Shown one piece after another: positions 1 to 6,240 of a DNA stretch of 7,505 nt (positions within the stretch are counted from its first letter, which is position 1; the number at the start of each line of letters is the position of its first letter). Position numbers and translations under genes: made by a program. The stretch is taken from positions 1 through 7,505 of the forward strand of contig CATOJL010000066.1 of assembly GCA_951800155.1 (NCBI GenBank), written 5' to 3'. The notes under the pieces were generated by a model. The model saw only the letters and a list, made by a program, of their open reading frames with translations, was not told the origin of the DNA and ran no database searches. The stretch is from an uncultured Bacilli bacterium (GTDB taxonomy: Bacteria > Bacillota_I > Bacilli_A > RF39 > UBA660).

Positions 1-38
1 TGTCGTTATTTATAAGTGTTTACGACATTTTTATTTTT
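1..38 (+). terminator. Possible terminator of a plus-strand gene lying left of the window
   Basis: The first six bases TGTCGT pair with ACGACA at 22-27, and the plus strand continues with TTTTTATTTTT. The loop is 15 nt. The stem may extend further left, but the window cuts it off. The orientation of the T-tract suggests a rho-independent terminator for a gene converging on the histidine phosphatase. It might also work for the minus strand if an A-tract precedes it outside the window. The short visible stem makes this tentative. Confidence 0.4.
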
Positions 39-91
39 GGTAGATAATCACATATATTTTTATAATTTTAAAATCACCACTACATTTCTTA

Positions 92-646
92 TTATTTATT
101 TTTTAAACAACAAGAATAAGATAAAACTTGACAGTTTCCAAGCACTAATCCTGCTTCAACTAATGAACCTGTTGGAATATTTTCGTTAAAATAACAAGCA
201 ACAGGGATACTTACACCACCATGTGCTACAATTAAGACGTTTTTATCACTATAGTTTTTTATAATATAATCTAAAAAACTATATACTCTCTCAAAAAATA
301 ATTGTATATTTTCTGCTTTTTGGTATTGTTCATTTTTATAATAATTCCAATAACCATTAAAATCAAAATCGCTCGTTTGCATTCCTTCAAATTCGCCAAA
401 ATCTCTCTCAATAATTCTATCATCATAAACTATTGAAATATTTCTGCCTTCATTTATGATATTTGCTGTTTGTTTTGCCCTAAGTAATGGAGAACAAATA
501 ATTAAATCTATATCTTTATTTAATAAATTATTTTTAGTTTCTATTGCTTGATTTATGCCATTATTATTTAAAGGCTCATCACATCTTCCCATTACCCTCT
601 TTTGCACATTCCAATCTGTTTGACCATGTCTAGTAACATAAATCAT
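92..646 (-). CDS. Histidine phosphatase family protein (phosphoglycerate mutase-like)
   Basis: This is a small cytoplasmic phosphatase or mutase of the histidine phosphatase superfamily, branch 1, 184 residues, the usual length for the single-domain form. The N-terminal RHG motif (Arg6-His7-Gly8, in VTRHGQTDWN) carries the histidine that is phosphorylated in this family. SPLLRAKQTA supplies the second conserved Arg (56). Glu80 in IERDFGEFEG is the likely acid/base, and His142 in AHGG is the second catalytic histidine. All core residues are present, so the protein should be active. The substrate cannot be read from the sequence; relatives include cofactor-dependent phosphoglycerate mutases, alpha-ribazole phosphatase (CobC) and broad sugar phosphatases, and no cobalamin genes lie nearby. 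The start has GGAG seven bases upstream and the family motif begins immediately after it. The gene follows the ABC operon but is separated from it by a terminator and probably has its own promoter. Confidence 0.93.
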   Translation of the reverse strand: MIYVTRHGQTDWNVQKRVMGRCDEPLNNNGINQAIETKNNLLNKDIDLIICSPLLRAKQTANIINEGRNISIVYDDRIIERDFGEFEGMQTSDFDFNGYWNYYKNEQYQKAENIQLFFERVYSFLDYIIKNYSDKNVLIVAHGGVSIPVACYFNENIPTGSLVEAGLVLGNCQVLSYSCCLKNK

Positions 647-670
647 ATTATCACTCCAATCACTTTAAAT

Positions 671-679
671 ATTTTAACA
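671..679 (-). promoter_or_regulatory. Candidate extended -10 promoter for the histidine phosphatase
   Basis: On the minus strand TGTTAAAAT (TGN plus the -10-like TAAAAT) ends 24 bases before the phosphatase ATG, leaving a short leader that contains the GGAG ribosome site. No good -35 box is seen at 17 bases. A second weaker option lies upstream: TTAAGA (742-747), a 17-base spacer, and TAGAAT (719-724). Either would let the gene be expressed independently of the ABC operon. Confidence 0.4.
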
Positions 680-783
680 TATTTTCATTTTTATGAGTAG
701 TAAATTAGTAGTAAAATCATTCTAACTTTTTAACATATACATCTTAAAATAAATGCTTTTTATTAAGAACTAAAATTTTTAAT

Positions 784-809
784 AAAAAAACAGATTATAA
801 AAAAATCTG
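784..809 (-). terminator. Rho-independent terminator of the marR-ABC-ABC operon
   Basis: On the minus strand CAGATT (809-804) pairs with AATCTG (796-791) across a 7-nt AT loop and is followed at once by seven T (790-784). Bases outside the stem can extend it with A-U and G-U pairs to the T-tract. It starts about 15 bases after the stop of the second ABC gene, in the right place and orientation to end the operon transcript. Confidence 0.78.
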
Positions 810-824
810 CTCTTTGTTTTCGAT

Positions 825-2642
825 TTAAATTGCCTCAAATTGTGAATTATAAAGATTTGCATAAAAGCCACCTTTTTCTAATAATTCTTCATGTGTTCCT
901 TGTTCAATAATATCTCCATGATCCATAACAAGAATTAAATCTGCATTTCGAATAGTCGATAAACGATGCGCTATGATAAAGGTAGTTCTTCCTTTCATCA
1001 CTTCATCCATCGCATTTTGAATTAAAACTTCTGTTCTTGTATCTACACTACTCGTTGCCTCATCTAAAATCAAAATACGTGGATCAGATAAAATCGTTCT
1101 AGCAATTGTTAAAAGTTGTTTTTGACCACCCGAAATATTATTTGATTCTTCGTTTAATTCCATATGATAACCATCTGATAATGTCTGAATAAAGTGATGG
1201 ACATGCGCAGCTTTGGCAGCATCAATCACTTCATCATCTGTAGCTTCTAATCGTCCATATCGAAGATTCTCCATAATTGTTCCTGAAAACAACCATGTAT
1301 CCTGTAAAACCATCCCAAATAAATTTTTGAATGTTTCATCATCTAAATGATTAATATCTACTCCATCAATTTTTATGCTTCCCTGCTTCACTCTATAAAA
1401 GCGAAGGAGCAATTTTACAACAGTCGTTTTTCCTGCACCTGTTGGCCCTACAATCGCAATTTTAGATCCTGCCTTGATTTTTGCGTTAAAATCATTGATA
1501 ATTGTATTCTCATCATATCCAAAAGATACATGGCTAAATTCTACACTTCCTTTTGGATTTTTTAAGGAAATTGGATTTTCAACTTTAGGAATTTCTTCTT
1601 CTTCTAAAAATGCGAATACTCTCTCAGCGGAAGCGACCATAGACTGAATCATATTCGATACTTGCGCTAATTGAGCAATTGGTTGTGTAAATTCTTTATT
1701 ATACTGAATAAATGATTGAATATTTCCAACTGTAATACGTCCCTTAATGGCATAATATCCACCCAATATTGCCACCATAACATACCCAATATTTCCAATA
1801 AAACTCATAATAGGATGCATCATTCCAGATAGGAATTGGCTTTTCCATCCTGTTTCATATAATTTCTTATTATTTTCATTAAATTCCTCTAACATTTTTT
1901 CTTCCGCATTAAACGCTTTTATCACCGTATATCCAGAGTACATTTCTTCCACATTCCCATTTACATGTCCTAAATACTCTTGTTGACTTTTAAAATATTT
2001 CTGTGATTTAGAAACAACAAAAGAAACAATAATTCCTGAAATTGGAAGAATAACAAGAGATAAAAGTGTCATCATAAAATTGATGGAAAACATCATCGCT
2101 AAAACGCCAACTATCGTTGTAATTGATGTCACAAGCTGTGTTGCTGTTTGATTTAAACTTTGTGATAAAGTATCAATATCATTGGTAATAACAGATAACA
2201 CTTCTCCATTTGTCTTTTTATCAAAATAAGAAAAGGGTAAACGATGGATTTTATCACTGAGTTCATTTCTTAAACCAAAAGTCAATTTTTGTGAAACGCC
2301 AGTCATAATAAATCCTTGTATATAAGAGAATAAAGCACTAACGATATATAAACATAATAAGAAAATTAGAATTTCACCAATTTTAGAAAAATCAATTCCA
2401 GAACCACCACTAATTTTACTCACCAATCCGTTAAAAAGTTCAGTTGTTGCATTTCCAAGAATTTTTGGGCCAATGATGGCAAAGATAGTGGAACCTATAG
2501 CAAAAATCATAACTAAAAATAAAGATATTTTGTATTTAGAAACATAAGCCAAAAGTTTTTTCATTGTTCCTTTAAAGTCTTTGGCTTTTTCTACTACTCT
2601 TGGTCCTGGACCATGCATGGGTGCTTTTGTTTTATTACTCAT
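825..2642 (-). CDS. ABC exporter half-transporter, catalytically complete subunit of a heterodimeric multidrug-type pump
   Basis: 605-residue half-transporter: a six-helix type IV exporter membrane domain (about residues 35-330) followed by a nucleotide-binding domain (about 365-595). The NBD shows Walker A GPTGAGKTT (399-407), Q-loop Gln447, signature ISGGQ (503-507), Walker B ILILDE with catalytic Glu528, D-loop SSVD and switch His559 in IIAHRLST. These are canonical, so this subunit should supply the hydrolytic Walker A/B side. The cytoplasmic N-terminus (HGPGPRVVEKAKDFKGT) resembles that of Firmicutes exporters of the YfiC/BmrD type. An in-frame ATG 18 codons upstream exists, but the start at 2642 has AAAGGAGGA at ideal distance and overlaps the previous gene by 8 bases, typical of translational coupling. 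The expected partner is the 723-residue subunit encoded just upstream. The substrate is unknown; drugs, peptides or lipids are all possible. Confidence 0.93.
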   Translation of the reverse strand: MSNKTKAPMHGPGPRVVEKAKDFKGTMKKLLAYVSKYKISLFLVMIFAIGSTIFAIIGPKILGNATTELFNGLVSKISGGSGIDFSKIGEILIFLLCLYIVSALFSYIQGFIMTGVSQKLTFGLRNELSDKIHRLPFSYFDKKTNGEVLSVITNDIDTLSQSLNQTATQLVTSITTIVGVLAMMFSINFMMTLLSLVILPISGIIVSFVVSKSQKYFKSQQEYLGHVNGNVEEMYSGYTVIKAFNAEEKMLEEFNENNKKLYETGWKSQFLSGMMHPIMSFIGNIGYVMVAILGGYYAIKGRITVGNIQSFIQYNKEFTQPIAQLAQVSNMIQSMVASAERVFAFLEEEEIPKVENPISLKNPKGSVEFSHVSFGYDENTIINDFNAKIKAGSKIAIVGPTGAGKTTVVKLLLRFYRVKQGSIKIDGVDINHLDDETFKNLFGMVLQDTWLFSGTIMENLRYGRLEATDDEVIDAAKAAHVHHFIQTLSDGYHMELNEESNNISGGQKQLLTIARTILSDPRILILDEATSSVDTRTEVLIQNAMDEVMKGRTTFIIAHRLSTIRNADLILVMDHGDIIEQGTHEELLEKGGFYANLYNSQFEAI

Positions 2643-4806
2643 GTTCCAATTCCTCCTTTGAAAGTTGTGATGAAGCAATTTCTTTGTATACATCACATGT
2701 CTGTAAAAGTTCTTGATGCCTTCCTATTCCTACTACTTTTCCCTGATCAAGAACAAGAATTTGATCAGCATGTAGAATAGTACTAATTCGCTGGGCAACT
2801 ATGAAAATAGTACTCTCTTTTGTTTCTTTCGCTAATTCTTTTCGTAATTTGTGATCCGTTTTATAGTCAAGAGCTGAGAAAGAATCATCAAAAATATAAA
2901 TTTCTGGATGCATTGCAATTGCTCTAGCAATAGATAATCTTTGTTTCTGTCCTCCAGATACATTTGTTCCACCTTGGCTAATTTCACTTTCATACTGTTC
3001 CTCTTTTTCAAGAATGAACTCTTCTGCCTGACTAATTTTAGCTGCCTTATATAAATCCTCTTCAGAGCCTTTTTCCCTTCCAAATAAAATATTGGACTGA
3101 ATCGTTCCTGAAAATAGCATTCCTTTTTGTGGGACATAACCAATTTTAGCACGCAAATCCTCCAATTTTACATCACGAATATCCACACCATCAATTAAAA
3201 TCTTACCACCTGTTACATCAAAAAATCTTGGAATTAAATTGATAAGTGTTGATTTCCCACTCCCTGTTGAACCAATAAAAGCAGTTGTTGTTCCTTTTGT
3301 TGCCTTAAAGGATATATTGGATAAAATATCTTCCTCTGCATCTGGATACCGAAAGTATACATCCTTAAATTCCACTGTACCTTTCATACTTTCATCAAAT
3401 TCTTTTGTTTCCTTTTTATTTTTAACAGAAATATCCTTATTTAACACTTCTGCCACCCTTTTCAATGAAATCCATGATCGTGGTAACATAATGGATACCA
3501 TTGAAATCATTAAGAAAGACATAATAATCTGCATTGTATAAGTAATAAATGCCATTAAGTCCCCCACTTGCATAGCGCCTAAATCAACTTTTTTGGCTCC
3601 TACCCAAATAATAAGAATACTAACACCATTCATAATAAACATCATTGTTGGCATCATAATTGTCATTAAACGATTGACAAAAAGATTTGTTTTTGTTAAA
3701 TCCATATTCGCATCTTCAAAACGTTTTTTCTCATGTTTCTCTGTTTTAAAAGCCCGAATTACGGGTAGACCCGTCAATATTTCTCGGGATACTAAATTGA
3801 GCCTATCCACAAGTTTTTGTACGCGTTGGAACTTTGGAAGGGCAAATGCAAATAAAGTAATCACCAAACTTAAAATGAGTCCAACTGCTAAGGCAATAAC
3901 CCATGCCATAGAACTTCCACTTACTTTTGTAATCGCCCCAAAACCTAGAATAGGTGCATAAATTAAAATACGAAGAACCATGATCACTAACATTTGAATT
4001 TGCTGAATATCATTGGTCGATCTTGTAATTAGGGAAGCTTGTGATATTTCTGTAAATTCTTTACTCGAAAAATCCATGACTTTATGCACGACACTACTTC
4101 TTAAATCTCGCGCTAAACAAGAACCAATTCTAGCCGATAAAAAGGTCACTAAAATAGCAAGAATCATAATTAAAAAAGCGAGTCCCACCATACGAATGCC
4201 TTTATCAAATAAATAAGATAGTTGTACTTTATCTAAAGCAACCCCCATTTTTTGATATTCCGTATTCACTGCTTCAATAGCCATCTGTTCTAAAATAGAA
4301 TCTGGCATTTGTTCTAAAGAAGAACTAAACTCCTTCATTTTATCGCTTTTTTCTTCATCGCTCATATGAGCAAATGCTTGGTATATATCCGTAGTTGTAT
4401 CTTGTTCTAAATTCATTAGCATAATTAAGGGAATTAGTAAAGTTTCTTTAAGTTCTTCTGTATTCTCTTTTAATAGATAAATTGTATCTGTTTCCAATAG
4501 GGGATATTTTTCTAAATATTCCTTGTATTCTTCTTCCGTTTGATTCGATTTTTCTATTTTTTCATAAGAATTCTCTAAAATAGAGGCATCAGTATCTTTC
4601 ATGAGAGCTTGTAAACGTAAGTAGGTTTCTTTACGCATTGCCTCTAAGACATGATCCTCAATTCCTCCTTGTTGAATACCAACATTTATAATCTTTGATG
4701 TATAATCGGGAAGCATCAAATCACATTTTGCCTGTAAATATAATAGGCATACAACTAGTATTATAGATAACCATAATTTTTGTAAAATTTTAATTATTTT
4801 TTTCAT
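2635..4806 (-). CDS. ABC exporter half-transporter with large extracytoplasmic insertion and degenerate ATP site
   Basis: 723-residue half-transporter, well above the usual 570-620. Membrane helix 1 (about 12-27) and helix 2 (about 204-224) are separated by roughly 170 mostly polar, Glu/Lys-rich residues (34-200), which should lie outside the membrane. The remaining helices fall at about 273-440 and the NBD at about 475-715. Walker A is GSTGSGKST (512-520), the Q-loop is Gln560 and the signature is VSGGQ (616-620). Walker B reads IYIFDD, with Asp641 where the catalytic Glu is expected, and the switch position is Gln672 (VAQRIST) instead of His. The ATP site built on this Walker A/B should hydrolyse poorly, as in asymmetric heterodimeric exporters such as BmrCD, LmrCD or TM287/288, while its intact signature completes the partner's active site. 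The ATG has AAAGGAG nine bases upstream. The gene overlaps the MarR gene by 17 bases and the second ABC gene by 8. Confidence 0.93.
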   Translation of the reverse strand: MKKIIKILQKLWLSIILVVCLLYLQAKCDLMLPDYTSKIINVGIQQGGIEDHVLEAMRKETYLRLQALMKDTDASILENSYEKIEKSNQTEEEYKEYLEKYPLLETDTIYLLKENTEELKETLLIPLIMLMNLEQDTTTDIYQAFAHMSDEEKSDKMKEFSSSLEQMPDSILEQMAIEAVNTEYQKMGVALDKVQLSYLFDKGIRMVGLAFLIMILAILVTFLSARIGSCLARDLRSSVVHKVMDFSSKEFTEISQASLITRSTNDIQQIQMLVIMVLRILIYAPILGFGAITKVSGSSMAWVIALAVGLILSLVITLFAFALPKFQRVQKLVDRLNLVSREILTGLPVIRAFKTEKHEKKRFEDANMDLTKTNLFVNRLMTIMMPTMMFIMNGVSILIIWVGAKKVDLGAMQVGDLMAFITYTMQIIMSFLMISMVSIMLPRSWISLKRVAEVLNKDISVKNKKETKEFDESMKGTVEFKDVYFRYPDAEEDILSNISFKATKGTTTAFIGSTGSGKSTLINLIPRFFDVTGGKILIDGVDIRDVKLEDLRAKIGYVPQKGMLFSGTIQSNILFGREKGSEEDLYKAAKISQAEEFILEKEEQYESEISQGGTNVSGGQKQRLSIARAIAMHPEIYIFDDSFSALDYKTDHKLRKELAKETKESTIFIVAQRISTILHADQILVLDQGKVVGIGRHQELLQTCDVYKEIASSQLSKEELEHE
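2651..2659 (-). promoter_or_regulatory. Ribosome binding site that fixes the start of the second ABC gene
   Basis: AAAGGAGGA on the minus strand lies inside the 3' end of the upstream ABC gene, with nine bases between GGAGG and the ATG at 2642. It is a near-consensus Shine-Dalgarno site. It supports the 605-residue form over the 623-residue reading that would begin upstream of it. Confidence 0.85.
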
Positions 4807-5218
4807 TTTTTTGAACTCCTTTCAAACTATCTCTAATACGGATTAAATAACTATATATATTCTGTTTTTCCTCTTCCGTAAAAAGATGACTATAGTATTC
4901 ACATTCCTGTTTCTTTAACTCCGTTATTTTAGCATATGTTTCTTTGCCTAAATCGGTCGTATATAAATGAAAAATTCGCTTATCATTGGCATCTTTTTTT
5001 CTACAAACATATCCAGATTGTTCCATACGTTGAATGGCTTTCGCAATCGTTGACGCTTTCTTTTTTGTATGGGAAACGATAGCACTTTGCATATCCCCTT
5101 CATGATGAATAATATAGCCTAATATAATTTCTTGTCCTGGATACAAGCCAATCTCTTGTAACTTCATATAATTTTCTTGAAAGTGTAAAATGAGAATCTC
5201 TTCAAATATCTGTTCCAT
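4790..5218 (-). CDS. MarR-family transcriptional regulator of the ABC exporter operon
   Basis: 142-residue winged-helix protein of ordinary MarR length. Helices at both ends would form the dimer interface. The helix-turn-helix lies at about residues 44-68, with the recognition helix near KKASTIAKAIQRMEQSGYV. The wing follows (about 73-88, RKKDANDKRIFHLYTT), where DANDKR occupies the place of the conserved D-x-R-D/N-x-R wing motif. Proteins of this family usually repress a pump operon and release DNA when a small molecule binds. It is the first gene of the operon, and its stop overlaps the start of the 723-residue ABC gene by 17 bases. A palindrome overlaps its own -10 box, so autorepression is likely. 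The ATG at 5218 has GGAGG only four bases upstream, a tight spacing, but no better start follows until residue 18, inside the first helix. The inducing ligand is unknown. Confidence 0.92.
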   Translation of the reverse strand: MEQIFEEILILHFQENYMKLQEIGLYPGQEIILGYIIHHEGDMQSAIVSHTKKKASTIAKAIQRMEQSGYVCRKKDANDKRIFHLYTTDLGKETYAKITELKKQECEYYSHLFTEEEKQNIYSYLIRIRDSLKGVQKNEKNN

Positions 5219-5227
5219 CGTCCCTCC

Positions 5228-5251
5228 AAATTGTTAGCCAACTAACATTTT
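5228..5251. promoter_or_regulatory. Palindromic operator, probably bound by the MarR regulator
   Basis: AAATTGTTAG (5228-5237) and CTAACATTTT (5242-5251) form an inverted repeat around CCAA, with nine of ten positions complementary. Read on the minus strand the core is TTAGTTGGCTAAC. The symmetry and length suit a MarR dimer. It covers the downstream end of the -10 box and the predicted start site, and stops next to the ribosome site, so a bound dimer would block polymerase. That the regulator encoded just downstream binds here is inferred from position and family habit. Confidence 0.78.
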
Positions 5252-5276
5252 ATCGTTTATCCTACATAAAAGTCAA
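5247..5276 (-). promoter_or_regulatory. Sigma-A type promoter of the marR-ABC-ABC operon
   Basis: The minus strand shows TTGACT (5276-5271) as -35, an 18-base spacer and TAAAAT (5252-5247) as -10, each differing from consensus at one position. The expected start is near 5240, giving a leader of about 21 bases. The -10 box is overlapped by the palindromic operator. Confidence 0.75.
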
Positions 5277-5376
5277 TATGTAAACATAAATTCTTTTCAA
5301 TTCCTAGTTTATCTTCTACTTCAATTATAAATTTTCACTACAGCACTCTTCTACATAAAATATTCTATATTTTCTA

Positions 5377-5406
5377 AGGAAACTTTTCTTGAAATAAAAG
5401 CTTCCT
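5377..5406 (-). other. Stem-loop downstream of the thioredoxin-gene terminator, no U-tract
   Basis: AGGAAACTTTT (5377-5387) and AAAAGCTTCCT (5396-5406) form an 11-bp stem with an 8-nt loop. As plus-strand RNA one position is an A-C mismatch; as minus-strand RNA it is a G-U pair, so the structure is complete only in a minus-strand transcript. No T-run follows on the minus strand. It lies 15 bases past the terminator hairpin and about 100 bases before the operon -35 box. It may be a backup 3' structure for read-through transcripts or an RNA element of unknown role. Confidence 0.5.
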
Positions 5407-5421
5407 GTTCAAAAAAGAACT

Positions 5422-5454
5422 AAAAAAACATACTGTAAGAACAATATGTTTTTT
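5422..5454 (-). terminator. Rho-independent terminator of the thioredoxin-like gene
   Basis: On the minus strand AAAAAACATATTGT pairs with ACAGTATGTTTTTT around a TCTT tetraloop, a 14-bp stem with one U-G wobble, and one further T completes a run of seven. It begins 34 bases after the thioredoxin-like stop codon. On the plus strand the wobble becomes a C-A mismatch, although a T-run is also present there, so the element may be weakly bidirectional. No plus-strand gene ends here. Confidence 0.85.
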
Positions 5455-5488
5455 CGTCATTCAACAAAAAGATAAAGCATCTCCTAAA

Positions 5489-6076
5489 CTACATTCTATT
5501 TCGAGCTGCCATTAAAAGTCCGCATGCAACTACAATAACACTAAGTACAGTAATTGTGACTATTGTTGCATCACCTTTACTAGCATTTTCATTTTTTCTA
5601 GTAGATGCCTCTTCCTTATTATCTGTTCCATCTGTACTATCTGGATTCGATGTACCTGTTGTTGGCTCTGCCTTCAATTCCTCTGCAAGATCTCCAACAA
5701 CATCTTCTCTAGAATCTCCCTCGTACATTTCTGTAACAAAATTCATGATCTCTTCACCAATGTCCTCAGTAAAGCCACTAAATGTTTTCTCACCCACAAC
5801 AATATAAGGAACGCCTGTAACTGTTTCTTCTAGCCTTTCTGCTACTTTATCCATTAACTCTTTGTTTGTTTCATTATACCATACTTCATACCTTACTAAA
5901 TTAAACTTATTTTTTTCCTCATCTGATAAAGAATTAAAGTACGTCTCTGCATCAGCACAATGTGGACATCCATCGCCTTTGAATAAATAAATATTTACTT
6001 TTTCTCGTTCCTCTGCCTTTATACTAAGTGGAATACTTAGTAGAATAAGGGTAAATAACATAAATAATTTTTTCAT
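5489..6076 (-). CDS. Exported, membrane-anchored thioredoxin-like protein with CPHC motif
   Basis: 195-residue protein. A signal peptide occupies residues 1-21 (MKKLFMLFTLILLSIPLSIK, then Ala). A thioredoxin-fold domain follows (about 26-118), with Cys37-Pro38-His39-Cys40 after a beta strand and the expected cis-proline at Pro90 (TGVPYIVV). A low-complexity linker rich in Thr, Ser, Asp, Glu and Lys (about 120-168) leads to one hydrophobic helix (about 169-188) and a short basic tail (AARNRM). This predicts a domain outside the cell, tethered by the C-terminal helix. CPHC is also the active site of DsbA, which suggests oxidation or isomerisation of exported cysteines, but the domain lacks the DsbA helical insert and the direction of redox flow cannot be decided. 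No partner such as DsbB or CcdA is visible. An in-frame ATG at 6115 lies upstream of the -10 box; the start at 6076 has GGAGGTGA and a signal peptide directly after it. Confidence 0.88.
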   Translation of the reverse strand: MKKLFMLFTLILLSIPLSIKAEEREKVNIYLFKGDGCPHCADAETYFNSLSDEEKNKFNLVRYEVWYNETNKELMDKVAERLEETVTGVPYIVVGEKTFSGFTEDIGEEIMNFVTEMYEGDSREDVVGDLAEELKAEPTTGTSNPDSTDGTDNKEEASTRKNENASKGDATIVTITVLSVIVVACGLLMAARNRM

Positions 6077-6080
6077 TCCT

Positions 6081-6088
6081 TCACCTCC
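6081..6088 (-). promoter_or_regulatory. Ribosome binding site that fixes the thioredoxin-like start
   Basis: GGAGGTGA on the minus strand has seven bases between GGAGG and the ATG at 6076. It is among the strongest Shine-Dalgarno matches in the window and rules in favour of the 195-residue form. Confidence 0.85.
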
Positions 6089-6103
6089 AAACAATCTAAA
6101 ACA

Positions 6104-6112
6104 ATTATAACA
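6104..6112 (-). promoter_or_regulatory. Extended -10 promoter of the thioredoxin-like gene
   Basis: TGTTATAAT on the minus strand is a perfect -10 with a TGN extension. The predicted start near 6097 gives a leader of about 20 bases. No recognisable -35 sits 17 bases upstream, which extended -10 promoters can tolerate. An 8-bp inverted repeat (CTAAAACA 6096-6103, TGTTTTAG 6127-6134) brackets it and may be regulatory. Confidence 0.7.
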
Positions 6113-6240
6113 CATATTTAGACAAATGTTTTAGTAAATTCTTTTTCTTCTTTATGAAAACACCGTGTTCTTTGAAATGTTTTCTATATTTACATCCATT
6201 TCTTTTCTTATATAAGCATATAAATTCATAAAAGACACAC

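Noticed and set aside
1347..1565. Open frame of 72 codons on the plus strand inside the second ABC gene
   Set aside because: It is antisense to the conserved NBD, has no ribosome site or recognisable protein, and its residues mirror the ABC codons.
2832..3152. Open frame of 106 codons on the minus strand in another frame of the 723-residue ABC gene
   Set aside because: It overlaps the signature and Walker B coding region and has no family features; it is a shadow of the real gene.
3239..4216. Three plus-strand open frames (3239-3541, 3593-3961, 4013-4216) antisense to the 723-residue ABC gene
   Set aside because: Hydrophobic stretches mirror the membrane helices on the other strand; no promoter or ribosome site supports them.
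4797..4812. Seven A on each side of the ABC start (A7-TG-A7 on the minus strand), possibly allowing slippage that fuses MarR to the transporter
   Set aside because: Such runs are common in this AT-rich DNA, the ABC gene has its own ribosome site, and a MarR-ABC fusion has no known precedent that I can cite. Simple overlap coupling explains the layout.
5334..5339. TATAAT on the minus strand as a second MarR operon promoter
   Set aside because: No usable -35 and no TGN extension, and the promoter at 5247-5276 is better and carries the operator.
5556..5807. Plus-strand open frame of 83 codons opposite the thioredoxin-like gene
   Set aside because: Its Ser/Val-rich composition is the complement of the Thr/Asp/Glu linker codons; no start signals.
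6120..6200. Short palindrome AACAC/GTGTT after the DUF2974 gene as a terminator
   Set aside because: The arms leave almost no loop and there is no proper T-run after it on the minus strand, so it does not make a credible terminator.
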